64,000 nt of DNA. Source: Isoetes taiwanensis. Taxonomy: Eukaryota; Streptophyta; Lycopodiopsida; Isoetales; Isoetaceae. The DNA lies in NCBI GenBank assembly GCA_021234155.1, contig JAJEKV010000035.1, positions 12,706,468 to 12,770,467 of the forward strand, written 5' to 3'. Position 1 is the first letter of the stretch, and each line of letters begins with the position of its first letter. The translations under genes were made by a program, and so were the position numbers. Below the pieces are notes generated by a model that saw nothing but the letters and a program-made list of their open reading frames with translations, searched no databases and was not told where the DNA came from. This document shows positions 45,828 through 58,200 of this stretch, one piece after another.

Positions 45828-48340
45828 GAACAGAAGATTTTTATATTAATAGTAAATGGATTACATTTATTTGAGGCTCCCACAATAGGCCCGATAGGGA
45901 AGAATTTAAGCACAAGATAGCATAAGATGATGTCTTCGCATTCATGGTCTAAGCAATCTTGACCTCTTTCCTCTTCACAAACGTAAGGATATGAGCGCCC
46001 GCCATTAACTCAACCAAGATTAGAGGGCATGTCCCTTCCCATCCGGGCTGCAACTACTACAGAATTCAGCTACGTACCATGGAGCCCTACTAGACAAAAT
46101 TCATCCATATCTTAAAGCTCCAAATAAAATATGTACTTGAAGAACAAGGTCTTTCAAAGACGACTATCATTCTAGTAACTGCCTCACCCTCTTCGTTACA
46201 TCAGAAGTACTATGGATCATACCTTTTTCATGGAAGAGGAGTAAAAGCAAGCGATTCCTATTTCCTCAAGTGAAGAGTACAGTAAGAAAGCTTGTTGCAT
46301 TTCCAAAGAAAATCACCATATACTTGCTCCACTAACCTCAAAAAAAAACGCCCCCGAGATAATTAATTTAAAGCTTGCTTCAGAGATTGCCACTTGGGAT
46401 AACAATACTATGCAAAGGACTCCACTCGCTACTACACCCAGAGCTAAAATTCCCATGAAGTTCCTCCCCTAAAAGTTGCAAAATGCTCAAGTGATGACCG
46501 ACAGAAGAATACTACCTAGTTACCACCATAAACATTAAGAGCCAAGACCTTTCTCTTTTGAGGTAAAAAGCCGAGAGCCCCGAATTAAGAGAATATGAAG
46601 TGTAGTCCATCCTCATCTCCCGGATCGGGATAGGCCCCTTTACCCGCCTTTCTTGATGGTTGACAACATCTAGCGTGCTTGTCCCCTCGGGTGCCAAGCA
46701 TACGCAAAGAGAAGCCTCCCCGCCTCCTAAAGACATTTAGCCCCACACATACCAATCGCTTATAGTGCCATCTGCATACAAAAGCATCTTCTAGCCGATA
46801 GAAGATCACGGGCCTAATTGAACCCATCATAAGAACGCTACTTGCTTCATAATAAGCACATGAAAAGTGGACATATTTAGGTAACCCACCAAGGCCTAGC
46901 ATAGACACCCTTTTCATAACTACATCTTCCATATAGATAGCAATTACCAGCCAAACAAAGACTCATTAGTCATAAGATAATTAGAGCTCGTGTGCACCCA
47001 AAGCGCTTAGGATCTTTGGCTAACATACCTTGCAAGAGAGGAACTAAACTCGCTACATAGAGGTGCGTAAACGATTTCTGATACTATGCAAAACCTCATA
47101 TGAATCGATAAGAAGCCCCCAAAACTGTACTCACCGGATAGCATGATAGCTCGAGTAACCGAAGTTCCAAAAGTTGCCCTCGAATAAACTTCTCACACTT
47201 ATCGACACATAAGCCTCCATTTCGTCCCCATTGAGGGAAAAACCATCCACATCATAATGGGTTCTGGGAGCAAGCACCTGCATCTGAATGATAACTCCGC
47301 CAATTTAATCATTTCAGGAGCTTGCTCCAACCGCGCGAGGATGGAGCTCTCTACTTTGAATAAATCTTAAGGCCGTCAGTACAGATCTGAAAACATTACC
47401 AAGAGCCACATTGAGTGCAGCTTTGGAGCAAAAATGAGATCCCCGTGACTATATGGCTAGCAATAAAGTCCTATCAGTATATATTTGAACTCAAACAAAG
47501 ATAGAGAGCAGAGTCGCAAGACCTTGCAAAGGAGTGCAAGATCAAACCACACTGATGTGACTTCCAGTAATCTGCTGCCAAATGTTGCAGAATCCAAATA
47601 ATCCAACTAAAACCTTATCTATCACCAAGAGACTGAAAGATGGGTGAGAAGAACTTACCAAGCTTAAACACGAATAGAATAGATTGATAAGGAGGCAGGG
47701 TCTGCCAGAACCATGGCTCTTTCTCATTCAGATGGCTTCCAAGGATTTAAAGCCCCCCTCGAACTTAGGGGCATGAAACCGCTCCACACACCACACCGAA
47801 GCCCCCCTAAATCGATGCGTACGGCTAGAGCTCTTCCAAAAGATAGAAGGAAAGGAATCGGTCTGCAAGAAACTATAGCGACACAAGAATGCATAACCAA
47901 AGGGAAGGCCGCCACGATCTTGCAGCCTTGCAGCTCAAGCGGATGACAAGCAACATTAGCGAAAGGGGCAGCCAAGCTAGACAACTACAGGGCACCTAAA
48001 GTCGACCATGATGAGCTTCCAACTCTCTTGCACTAGTAAGAATACCATCATGACTTCATTGGCTCGAAAGTAGGAGTCCATGATGAAGGAACAAGAGATA
48101 TATATTGTAATGAGCCCCTGGTAGACTGCTCGAGTATCCGATCCTTGAATATGCCTGTAGGGCGTTCTCGAGACACTGGCATAAATGGGTAGAATCGACT
48201 ATTGTGAATTTTGGCATTCAATTAAGAATACCTAGCTAGCCCTGTGTGCAATTGAAATATGGGCTTGAACAGAAGAAATTTGGATCATGTTCTTAGCAGG
48301 GGCAAATTAATCTAATAAAGCAATGAAACAAGAAAAAAAA
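45800..48340 (-). mobile_element. Probable second LINE-type insertion, decayed
   Basis: A T28 run (45800-45827) reads as a poly(A) tail on the minus strand. It is followed by AACAGAAGATTTTTATATTA, resembling the sequence beyond the T9 end of the LINE at 38768 (shared ATATTAA-AG-AATGG words). The body has minus frames of 115 and 86 codons without clear catalytic motifs, and its upper end is a guess. It could also be a processed host transcript. Confidence 0.35.
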
Positions 48341-50328
48341 AGAGCATATTACCTCTACCAAATTACCCATATCCATCGGCTCAAATCCGCTGAATGTAAA
48401 TCAGATCATTTGCTAAAACGGGTTCCCGGTTGGGCAAACAAGATCAAGATTGTGTTAAATTCCAAACGGGAACTGTGAGAAACGCTTTGAAAAGAGAGAT
48501 TTACGAGAATCGCGACATTCGAGCATCGAATAAATCTTCGAGCTTAAGAGGCTTAAACTCCTTTTTTTTTTCGCGAGATAGCCGGTGCCCATACCAAGAA
48601 CAAAAACGAATCAGCTTGATGGGTACTTTGTTTCTACGCAAAGAAAACCCACATCCTAGACAAAACTCCTATTCTTTTAAAACAAACATCGAGTGTCTAC
48701 AGAGATGTAAATCTTACGTTGATGGAAAGAGTTTTTCAGTCTACCGCCATAGCTGAGCTCGGATTTTGCCGCTGCTACATCAAATTGGGGAAGAAATTGG
48801 AGAAACTGAACACGCCGGACTGGATTGGAACCCTAATCTGCATTAAAGACTGCTTGAATGGTTGGGTCCATCATTGGAACTAGCTATCCCATGGGCAAGA
48901 GAACATTAAGCAAAGGGCAGGAAAGAGAAATGTGGCCACCGCGATAAATTTCTTGTAGAAATAATTTTTTCTAAAAAAAAGTCACATTTGTCACATCTAT
49001 ACATCTAACATGTAATGTTGGTAGCCATAACAATGTCTGTGTATGATGCTCTATACGGCTTTCACAAGCAAATGCATGCTCTGCTTCTCTAACCAAAATT
49101 ACTATAAGATCATTTAAACCTATTAACATGCCAACTGTAGGAAGCAGCACACACGGATTTGATTATATGGATCTTACCAAAAGCATCATTGAAAGTGGTC
49201 CACATGCAACCAATCAAAGCAACAAAACTTCCTTTCCCCACCCATCCCCAAGCATGCCCTACTGCTAGTGGCATTCGTTTTGAACATGCTAGAGTTGGCA
49301 ACAAAGGAGGCCATTGCTTTTATTTGCAGGTTGCTTTTCTCTAACTTGCAGACTTCATATATATCTATCATGCTTCAAATTCTATATATCTCAAATCTAT
49401 GTAGCATGCTCCATTGTAATATTCAAAGAATTGTCAACATTTCACAAGTATTGCTCGGTTGTATGTTTGTGCTTAGCAACAATGCTTGAAACTAAATAAA
49501 TTCAAGGATAGTTACATTTTTAAGTATCTTTAGACAATATCTATTGCAATTAAATGCACCCTTGGCAACTAAAACAAGGCATTGGTTGACTAATGCACAT
49601 TTACTTTTGAGTGATTTAAGTTGAAATAATTTTTCTCCTTTGAACTATTGATACGCTCAACAACTAATGGTTTAAGTTTTTTGCTGCTCTTCTTGAAGTC
49701 AAGGCATGACATATCGTTAGGGAAAACCAACAATTCCTTTATTTTCTACCATTGTATGTAAAAACAACACAAAAAAGTCAATTCTAAAAAACGTTGTCAT
49801 GTTCTACCGAATCGCCCACAAACAAACAAATCACTTTTAAAAAGGTAAGATGCCGCCCTCAGAACCAGAATTGAAGGTGCATTCAAGCCGTTTTAGGGGA
49901 TTGACAAACCGATTAGCATGTTTTGAAATTAGATTTGATGTTTTGTTGTGTAGCAATTGCGCCAGGATTCTCGAGGGACTAAATATCCCACGTGAATACA
50001 TTGCGTGAAAAGGAAAGGGCGAAGCTATAAAATAAAAAGAGAAGGCACATTGCTCAGACTTACCCTGGCCGGGTCTATCGATGATCAACAAGGCCGATGG
50101 CCTCAGGGATGGTTTGCGCCCATTGCACCAGTGGTGTGGATTGTTCTAGCATCTCCCCAAGGGAGAGTGCACGCCATAATTTGTGCTAGTGGGGTTTCAA
50201 GGCTCATGTGGGCCCCCTTCAATCAATTTCAATTAGTGCTTAAATTTGGTTTTCATTCATCCCTCGTGATTTTTATTGTGTAATGGTTATTTGGGTTTTC
50301 GGGCCTAGGACAAATGCTTGGTTTTCAA
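48341..50328. other. Gene-free stretch
   Basis: Short open frames only (for example 48430-48756 plus), none with a recognisable family. Confidence 0.45.
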
Positions 50329-50880
50329 AGTGAAGGATGTAAACAAATCGATACAAAAGTCGGGAGATTAGTGAAGATCGCTCGAATGGTGGTATTTTTT
50401 AGTCAGCTTCTTATTTATCGTAAGGTGTACCTTTTCAAATATGGTAGGAAGTATTGCTTCTCGTGTTTTAGTCCCTAGTCCTTTTTTAATAGTTGTTTTC
50501 TAATGAAGGATGCAAACAAATAGATGCGAAAGTCGAGAGGTTAGTGAAGATCGCCTTTGAAAAGATGGTATTTTTTAGCCACTGATTATCATGTGTTGGT
50601 GTTAAGTACCTTCAAAATATGGTAGGAAGCACCGCCACAGCTTGATTTCCTAGCCCTTTTAATAGTTGGGTTTTTAGTGAAGGATGCAAACAAATAAGTA
50701 CAAAAACCGAGGACGTTAGCTTAAGATCACTTTGAAAAGGTTTATTTAGTTGCCTCGATCATTGCGCCTGCCTTTGCAATGCTTCTCGATTTTATTTCAT
50801 AGTTCTTTACGTGAGACCTATATTTTTAGTGAATGATAAGACACTCTACCCAGCTCTTTTAATAGATAGAGAGTAAGAAC
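50329..50880. repeat. ~172-bp tandem repeat, about three units
   Basis: Units start near 50329, 50503 and 50677. Each opens with GTGAAGGATG-AAACAAAT, continues with a GTTAGTGAAGATCGC-type block, and the first two carry ATATGGTAGGAAG and CCCTTTTAATAGTTG. The third is diverged and ends near the CTCTTTTAATAGATAG block. The length is in the range of nucleosome-sized satellites, but only three copies are present. Confidence 0.75.
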
Positions 50881-53800
50881 TATAGAGCAAGGAAAACAGG
50901 GTGGAAGATATATTTACCATGATATTCAAACTCTTCGCTACGCTTTGTCCAAATGTGATAAATGCTCCTCATCCAATAACATCGGCCTTAAGCATTACAA
51001 ATGACTTTTTATTTGACTAAAATTTCAAAGATTTGAGTCGGTTCACTTTGTGGATCGTGAGGAGGTCATTCAATGTGGAGTGTAATTCATTAAAAATCAT
51101 GATGGAAATGACTGCCATCGACATGAAATTTCATCATCAATCCAAAATATGGTTATTTTTTCTAGCATTATAATATTGTTGATTGACAAAGTGCATTTTA
51201 ACTAAGAAAAGATATCACCAAATTGCTGATTGAAGAGGACGAGCCTTTGCTCTAAACCGTAAGTATGCACCAAGAGACTCCGCTACTTATGGATCGAACA
51301 ATGACAACAACCAGATGGTAGAATGAGCAGCTTGAGATAAAAATTTGCTAGGTAGCCACGGGCCGATCCGAGGGCGTATTATCAACACGAGTCCTCACTG
51401 TGGTCGCACATGGTGGTTTCATTATATGGCTTCCTCGGCCATAATCTTTTCATTTACAATGTTTTATGGTTGAATAATAATATGTGTTGAAAAGCTATAT
51501 TTGAAGTGCAAATGCCAGGTGAGGCATCAGCCACCCACCACCGGGGGTCGTGGAAACATATCTATGTCGATTTCATGTGGGCAATGGTCGTGGAAAGCAT
51601 ATCAAGACATGGTGGCATTAGAATGTGTCAAAGGTGCAGAATCCATTCTGTCCTCCATAGGATGTAAGAAATCACTCATACATGTAAATGTAATTATGCT
51701 TACCGTTCGATCGTATGTATCCGAATTGATATAAAAGAACCATAGACCTGGGCGCAATGTACCAGACAGGTGATTCTTAGTCATTCTATGCCCATATTGT
51801 CCGTCATAGATTGGGAATACGTGCCCGCTTTGTTGAATTTTCGCTAGCTGAGGTAATAAGGCGATGGATTGTGAATAGATGATTAGTGAAGAATTTGGGC
51901 ACCCCGCAAGACCTACCCATTTGTTACCTTGGCAAGTTATTGGAAGTTCAGAATCCCAGATGGATGTTACCCATATCATTGTGTGTCTCCTGTCAAGACG
52001 CGATTGTCTTGCAAGCTATTTTTATGGTAGTTCGCTTTTAAACTCAGCAGTATCAATTTATGGAATAAGTCGAATGAGTCCAAAGATCATAAACCCCATC
52101 CATCTAAAGGTCTACTACAAGGTTTTATAAATTCAGTTGTGGTATGCCAGATTGGTCACCGATTGATGCCCCCAACTAAAAAGAATCAGCCTAAATATGC
52201 CACACATCACTAACAACATCAATCTTATCTTCAGATATAACCAGCACAAAGATTTTGAACATACTTGGCCAAGGCTATTACTTTGTTAAATTTGTACAAC
52301 AACGATTGAATGTGCTTGATTACTCCCATGATATCGTAATGTCCGTAATCATGAACCTCTTGCCATTTCTCCTTAGTTCTCGTGATAACTACTATTAGAG
52401 CATGCTTGAGAAAGAAGCAAACTATTTTATTAATTGGGCTAGATTTTGGCTTGAAAGGAATGTTGCCATTCGCCTGAAGAAGCCAAGGAAGGATCGGGTT
52501 AAGTGAGGGTCGTTGGATGTCAAACAGCCATCGGGACCCTGTAATAATTGTTTTGAGTGGTTCATGCAATGCTAAATTTAACTTCTTGAAAGCAAGATGG
52601 GAACTATTGCTTTAACATATGCCTGGTGATTCTAGCCCGTTGTGTTCACCTAAGGAAGCACTAGAAGTTCAGCTGTCGGTAATTGTGAAATGCTTTAGCA
52701 TTTTAGGACATAAAAACAAATGAGTAAATATGCCTTATGTTTCGTAAGATCCATCTACAAATCACAGACCATCTACCTATGCGGTGTCGAAATAATGCGA
52801 TCTTGATATTCTATTCGGTTTTCAAATTAATGCACAGGTGAGCGGTGTTGGTCGCTCAACGGGATAAAAGGTGATTCTCACGCTTCTGCAGTCCCACTTC
52901 CACACAAAGTTAGTGGTGAAATTGCTTAGATCTCATGCTCTTTTAATTGCTTTTTCTGCCTCTTGTTTTAGCTCAAGCCCTCATCCAAATTGTATGCCCG
53001 GGTTCAGAGAGTCATCATTTCATATGCCGAGAATCGCTTCTCATTAGGCCTATCTGCCTCTCAAAGCACTTTGTTATTTGCCTTGATTCTTTTTGGAGTA
53101 GTAGGTAGGATAAGAATTGCATATTTGGACCTCGATTTTCCTTTACTTTTGCTAGATGTGAATATTTTAACTTCTAAATTATGTTTCAGCTTCTTGTTTT
53201 CTTTTGCATGTTCATCCCCTACATAATGTGAGTACGTTAGGAGTCAAAATTGTTCGCCCACTATATAATTGACTAGAAACACCCGGACCTTGTCTGGCTG
53301 CATCCTGAATTGGGTTCATAGTCACAGTTTTACAGGTCCTGAGTCTCACATGAGTTGGCATTGACTTATTTTTGGGACTTGCAAGCAAGAGCCGTATTTC
53401 GCCATTAGTTTCCAAGTTCCTATATTATTTATGTTAGCAGGCTGGAGGGTGCTTTTAATTGCTAGAGATATTATATAGGCAAAGGTCGAGGAACATGCAT
53501 CTGCTTAGAGATATTATGAGAAGTATATCATAAGTTGTGCTGTTGGCGCTTTAAATGATCGCTTTACTCCACTACAAAATGTTTCTCAAGGCAGTAATTT
53601 GATTTATAAGAGTTTTGTAGTCCAGGCTGGTTTGGTGGTTATGATTTGGCCCTTTAGCACTTGCTCGTTGGTTTCAACTAATGAGACTCTATTCGTCACC
53701 AAGATGTGTTTCTTTTCCTTGCCTAGCCAAAGAATTCTTTTTCCTTTCTCGGCTACAATTGGCGATTGCAATAGAAGGGCATTAGTACAGACATAGTCAT

Positions 53801-56136
53801 CACTTACAATCGATGTGTTAAACATAAAGCAGCACCTAATATGTCGAAGATTATCTAATTCAAAATTCTCATATGGTAATTTGATCTTTCTTGCAATCGA
53901 TGCACATCGTCATTTTATGACTAAATGCAGATAAACCCAAATTTTGTATCTACTCTCATGACATTGAATGCAAAACTTATAGCAAAAATGGTTTCTTGCA
54001 AAAGGACATTTCACATAGTGGTCCAGAGTTTGATTTAATGTATTAGCCGTGAATTCTTGTGATTTTTCAAGATATGTTGTCATTCTATAAAGCATGGTGA
54101 TTAAGTAATATTAATTATGGATGTTACTAAAATAAAGGAACAGATGCTTTCAATTTACAGACAAGCCGCACAAAGAATCTATTCTGTTAAGCTTTGGGTG
54201 TAATAGAATGCTGAAGAGGATGTCAATATTCTATGGAAGGAAATAATGGAGTGGCTGTGGCTAAAAGTAGAAACCTCCTACTTAATTTTACTTAATATGG
54301 CTTCTCAATTGCGCTGAAGAAGTTGTCCATCTTGCTTGGGGTAAAGGCTCACTTGTGAATGCTTCTAGAGGATGTTATCATTCTATAGCGGATTGCAGAG
54401 GGTAATACAATATGGATGTTACTTTAAAAATGAAATATGGCTCTTCAATTTACTGTAAAAATGCCGCAACACATGTTCCTGGCAAAAAGGCCGCAAATTC
54501 AGTTTAGTAGTATTTTAGGATCTTAGTTATTCTTCGTCAATTCCAAACTGCTTTTATGCTAAATTATGCACAACATCTCTGTATGCGCTGCAAGGTAACA
54601 AATGGAATAGAGGCTAATTTATGTCCGTGCTCCACTTAAATGACTAACACAAATACGATGAAATAGATGGAGATGACCGTTCAATATTTCATCCTTGAAG
54701 TAGCATGGGTACGTTTTTACATCTGCCCAAAAAATTTTAGTGTTTTGCAAAATTGAGCAATTAAAAATGTTAGATCCCTTTAATTGTCATCTTCTACATT
54801 ATTTATGACCATGATAAATTTATGCAACCTCTTTAATATGTATATTACTTTATCACCTACTTTATATAATATATGTAAGTAAAATAATAAATGTATTATT
54901 GGGCATATTATAGATGCTTGTTAGTAAGAAAGGCACTAAAATTGAAGTACACTAGATTCATATTTTTCTGTTTGACACTTTGACTTATGGTACCATGGCT
55001 CAAAGTTCCACCATACATACATGTTATCTTTTATCAATGAAGAAATGAATCACTACTATTCCTTTGTTAGTTAAGCCATGCCAATCGTCATATTGCTAAT
55101 TATACTTCAAAATAGACACTCTCCTCCTCGTGCTATACCGAGAGATAACTTTATATTGTTGAAGATGGTAGCGCATTTTAAGATGCGCTACATGAAAAAT
55201 GGATGAAACAATTGTAAAGTGAATTTATATATTGTAATTACATATGCATCTAGCAAAGATCGTTATCACCTTCCAAATCAATCGAGAACATTTTGAGCAT
55301 GTTGTCTGCATTGAGATTTTTGCCCCATGTGAGTAATGCAATGTTGGCCAAAATGATGAGATATTAGCTATTAAAGAGAGACGTGATTATTACTTAGTAG
55401 GTAAGACTAGTGTCCATACATTTTGTAAGAGTTCCCATCCCTTTACACTTTTTGATTAAAAACCACATGATCTTTATTAGCTAAACATGAATTTTAGGGT
55501 AATTTGAACTAATGCTTAAAGAGTATACACTAATATATGCTAAAGTTTTAAATTGGCCTTTAATGGTTCGAATACTCATATGAAAAGGTGAGCACCCAAT
55601 TGCTGGGTGTACACCAGCTGAATGGTGGTGAAATTCACATTCTGTGCAGTTGTCTATCGACTTCTAGGCTGGAAATAAACAAATGAGGGCGTAACCGGAG
55701 AAGGGCGGAAGCTTGACAAATTCGGAAAGACAAAAACAAATTCAAAAAAAACTCACAAAAAGTTAGAGAAACAAATTCGAATATCAAATTAAAGACAAAT
55801 TAGATAAAGTTTGGCAAAAAAATTGCTGTGAGAGCCGCCGGGGCCGCAGAAAAACTCCGCCTTACTTTGTAAATTGTATTCGGCTTTTAGAATGGTAATG
55901 AATGAAAGAAAGCTTTGGGATAGGAGCTTATTCTCACGGCAAGATTCACAGAGCTCCCCTGATCATAGAAGCCTATTTTGAATAGCAATGTATCATTCAA
56001 GCACGCCATTCGGCCAGAATGCACCTAAAACTAGATATTTCTTGGCTTTAGTCAAATCATGCAAAGAACCCAAAAGCCCTAATATCCGCTAAACCAGAGA
56101 GCTTGCAAATATAATTTCTAGATAATATGCCAAAGC
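50881..56136. other. Long gene-free stretch
   Basis: About 5 kb of AT-rich sequence. Open frames up to about 125 codons (51602-51979 minus, 52231-52569 minus) show no recognisable domain. I can support no gene here. Confidence 0.45.
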
Positions 56137-58200
56137 CTAATCTACGCCACATGTTTCCTCCCCACCGGGTTGGATCCAAGACAACCCCCTTCTTCCCGTC
56201 CCGCCAAGGGAAATTCGACGATTTTTTCTCAAAAGTTTTGTGTCCCCCAGTGGCCCCACTAAAGGACTATCATGTGCTTCATATAGCAATCTCAATCTCA
56301 ACTCTTGGTCATTATGGAATGCATATACCACCATTAGTAATATGAAACCCCTGGGACAATGCGTACTTGGAAGGTTAGTTTTGAGGATTCTCCACTGTGC
56401 AAAAATATGGATCATTCCCTCAATTTGCTAAGAATATCAAGATCCCATTGTCCTTGAAGCACACTAATAGAGGCTGAAAATGACCTCCTAGATAAAGCAT
56501 CTTTGCCAGGTTGATATTCAATTTCAAAGTTATACTTCTTTCTTAGTTGCATCCATCATCTTCCTATTGTTCTATTATATGGCTGTTTTGGTAAAATATC
56601 TCAAACCTTGATGGTATAACCTCAATAACAATGCCCCATACCCTCAAGGCATGGATAATAGCCAACATTTCCAAATCATGCATCTGTTGTGTTCATAGTG
56701 GGACAAGTTACTTAGATATGTGGGGCACAAATCCCACGCATATTCGGCAGTCAAGACCCCTTATGACTTCATGGAAGGATACACTCGTGTCGAATCCTTA
56801 AAATTGGTGGTATTAATCAAACATCCTTCAACATTTGAAAACTTTGACAACTATCACCCAATGTAAATCATTCTTCTTACCCAAAAAAGAAGTCAAAGAG
56901 CAATTTTGCAACCTTTAGGGAACAAATTTAGTCTTCAGTTCCAAAGAATGATCTTACCTTCACCGCCTTGTGGCTAACTTTAACGCCTCAATCTTGGAAG
57001 GATCTGGCTCCAACCCTTTTCTCTCAAATAACATGTCCAAGGTATACCAATCTAGTTTGTGCAAAAGAACGCTAGATAGCTTACTATACAACTTTTTCGC
57101 CGCAAAATTGTTAATGTCTGCTTTACATCCACATGCTCCTCTAATGTTACCAAAATATCATAAAGAAACCAATATAAACTTATCCAAGAAAGGTCAATAT
57201 CTCTATATCTATTAGGGCGATAAAAGTGGCGGAGCATTTGTCAACTCCAAACGGCATTACAACAAACTCAGAATGTCCATAGCTGTCTTGAATGTAGTCT
57301 TATAAATATCCAGATCCTTGATCCGGATCTGATGATATCCGTGATCAGATCAATTTTTAAAAAATTTGGCTTGTCCCACCTTGTCAAAGAGCTCATCAAC
57401 TTAGGCAACGTATATTTATTTTAATCAGAATTGAAAGCTACACAATTGGAGTAATTAATATTACACGGGACACTTTCATTTTATAAATAAACTAGCGCTT
57501 CTCAAATGAGAAACACCCCAATATATGAACCTTGTTCCATTAATTCTGCTAAATGCTTTTTAATCAGGCCATCCTAAAATGAAATCTATGTGGTGGCCTT
57601 GAATGAGGTTCAGCCCCGAACAAGTTCCCATCTCATGACCACTACTCATGTGGATACCAAGTTAATTCTTTGTAGCACATCAAAGAACTCATCCAACATT
57701 TTCTCGATCTCGTGATAACAGGTTGTTCTTGGCAACCAGTGCACCCAAAAATGAATCAAACAAATGCACATCCCATTCTTATGTGAAACCCCCTTTAACT
57801 GCTTTCTTAAAGCTTTTGGGACAAAGGTGCAACCACTAACGATGAAGGTAATCCTTCCAGCACATACTTATCTCCATTAGGACTTAAGCATGTAACTATT
57901 TGCTTCCCCAATCAATGCAAGCTTTATATGTCCCCAACCATGACATTCCTAGAATAGCACTTACTTCCCTAGGCTCAATACTTCAAAACTAGTGTGAGAC
58001 TCAAGATCTCCTACTTGGAATTCAAATATTTCTACCATGGAATAAGAAGTTTTAATTTCTTTACTTATCACTAACTCCACATATCTAGAGTCCCGCTAAT
58101 CATGCTCAAATCTAGTTTCTTTGATTACCTTTGAAATAAAACAATGTGTACTACCACAATCAATAAGAAATAGAACAGAACCCATGAATAATACACGGCA
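56137..58200 (-). pseudogene. Second Ty3/gypsy pol remnant (PR-RT-RNase H-INT)
   Basis: Minus-strand order from the N-terminus: aspartic protease VLFLIDCGSTHCFISKVIKE at about 58110-58180 (family LIDSGSTHNFI; Ser replaced by Cys); ILGMSWLGTYKACIDW near 57920-57960; RT PKL-fragment and FLKIDLITD (57340-57420), HSEFVVMPFGV (57225-57270) and a displaced FLYDILV (57150-57175) at the YLDD position; RNase H THDLEMLAIIHALRVW (56640-56700) and RKKYNFEIEYQPGKDALSRR (56490-56560); integrase zinc-region LLYEAHDSPLVGPLG (56240-56300). The element stops at 56137 before the integrase core, and frames shift repeatedly. The integrase part favours Ty3/gypsy over a caulimovirus-like sequence. No LTR was found. 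Confidence 0.85.

Noticed and set aside
56137-58200. Caulimovirus-like integrated sequence
   Set aside because: An integrase zinc-region segment follows RNase H, which caulimovirids lack; the order fits Ty3/gypsy.
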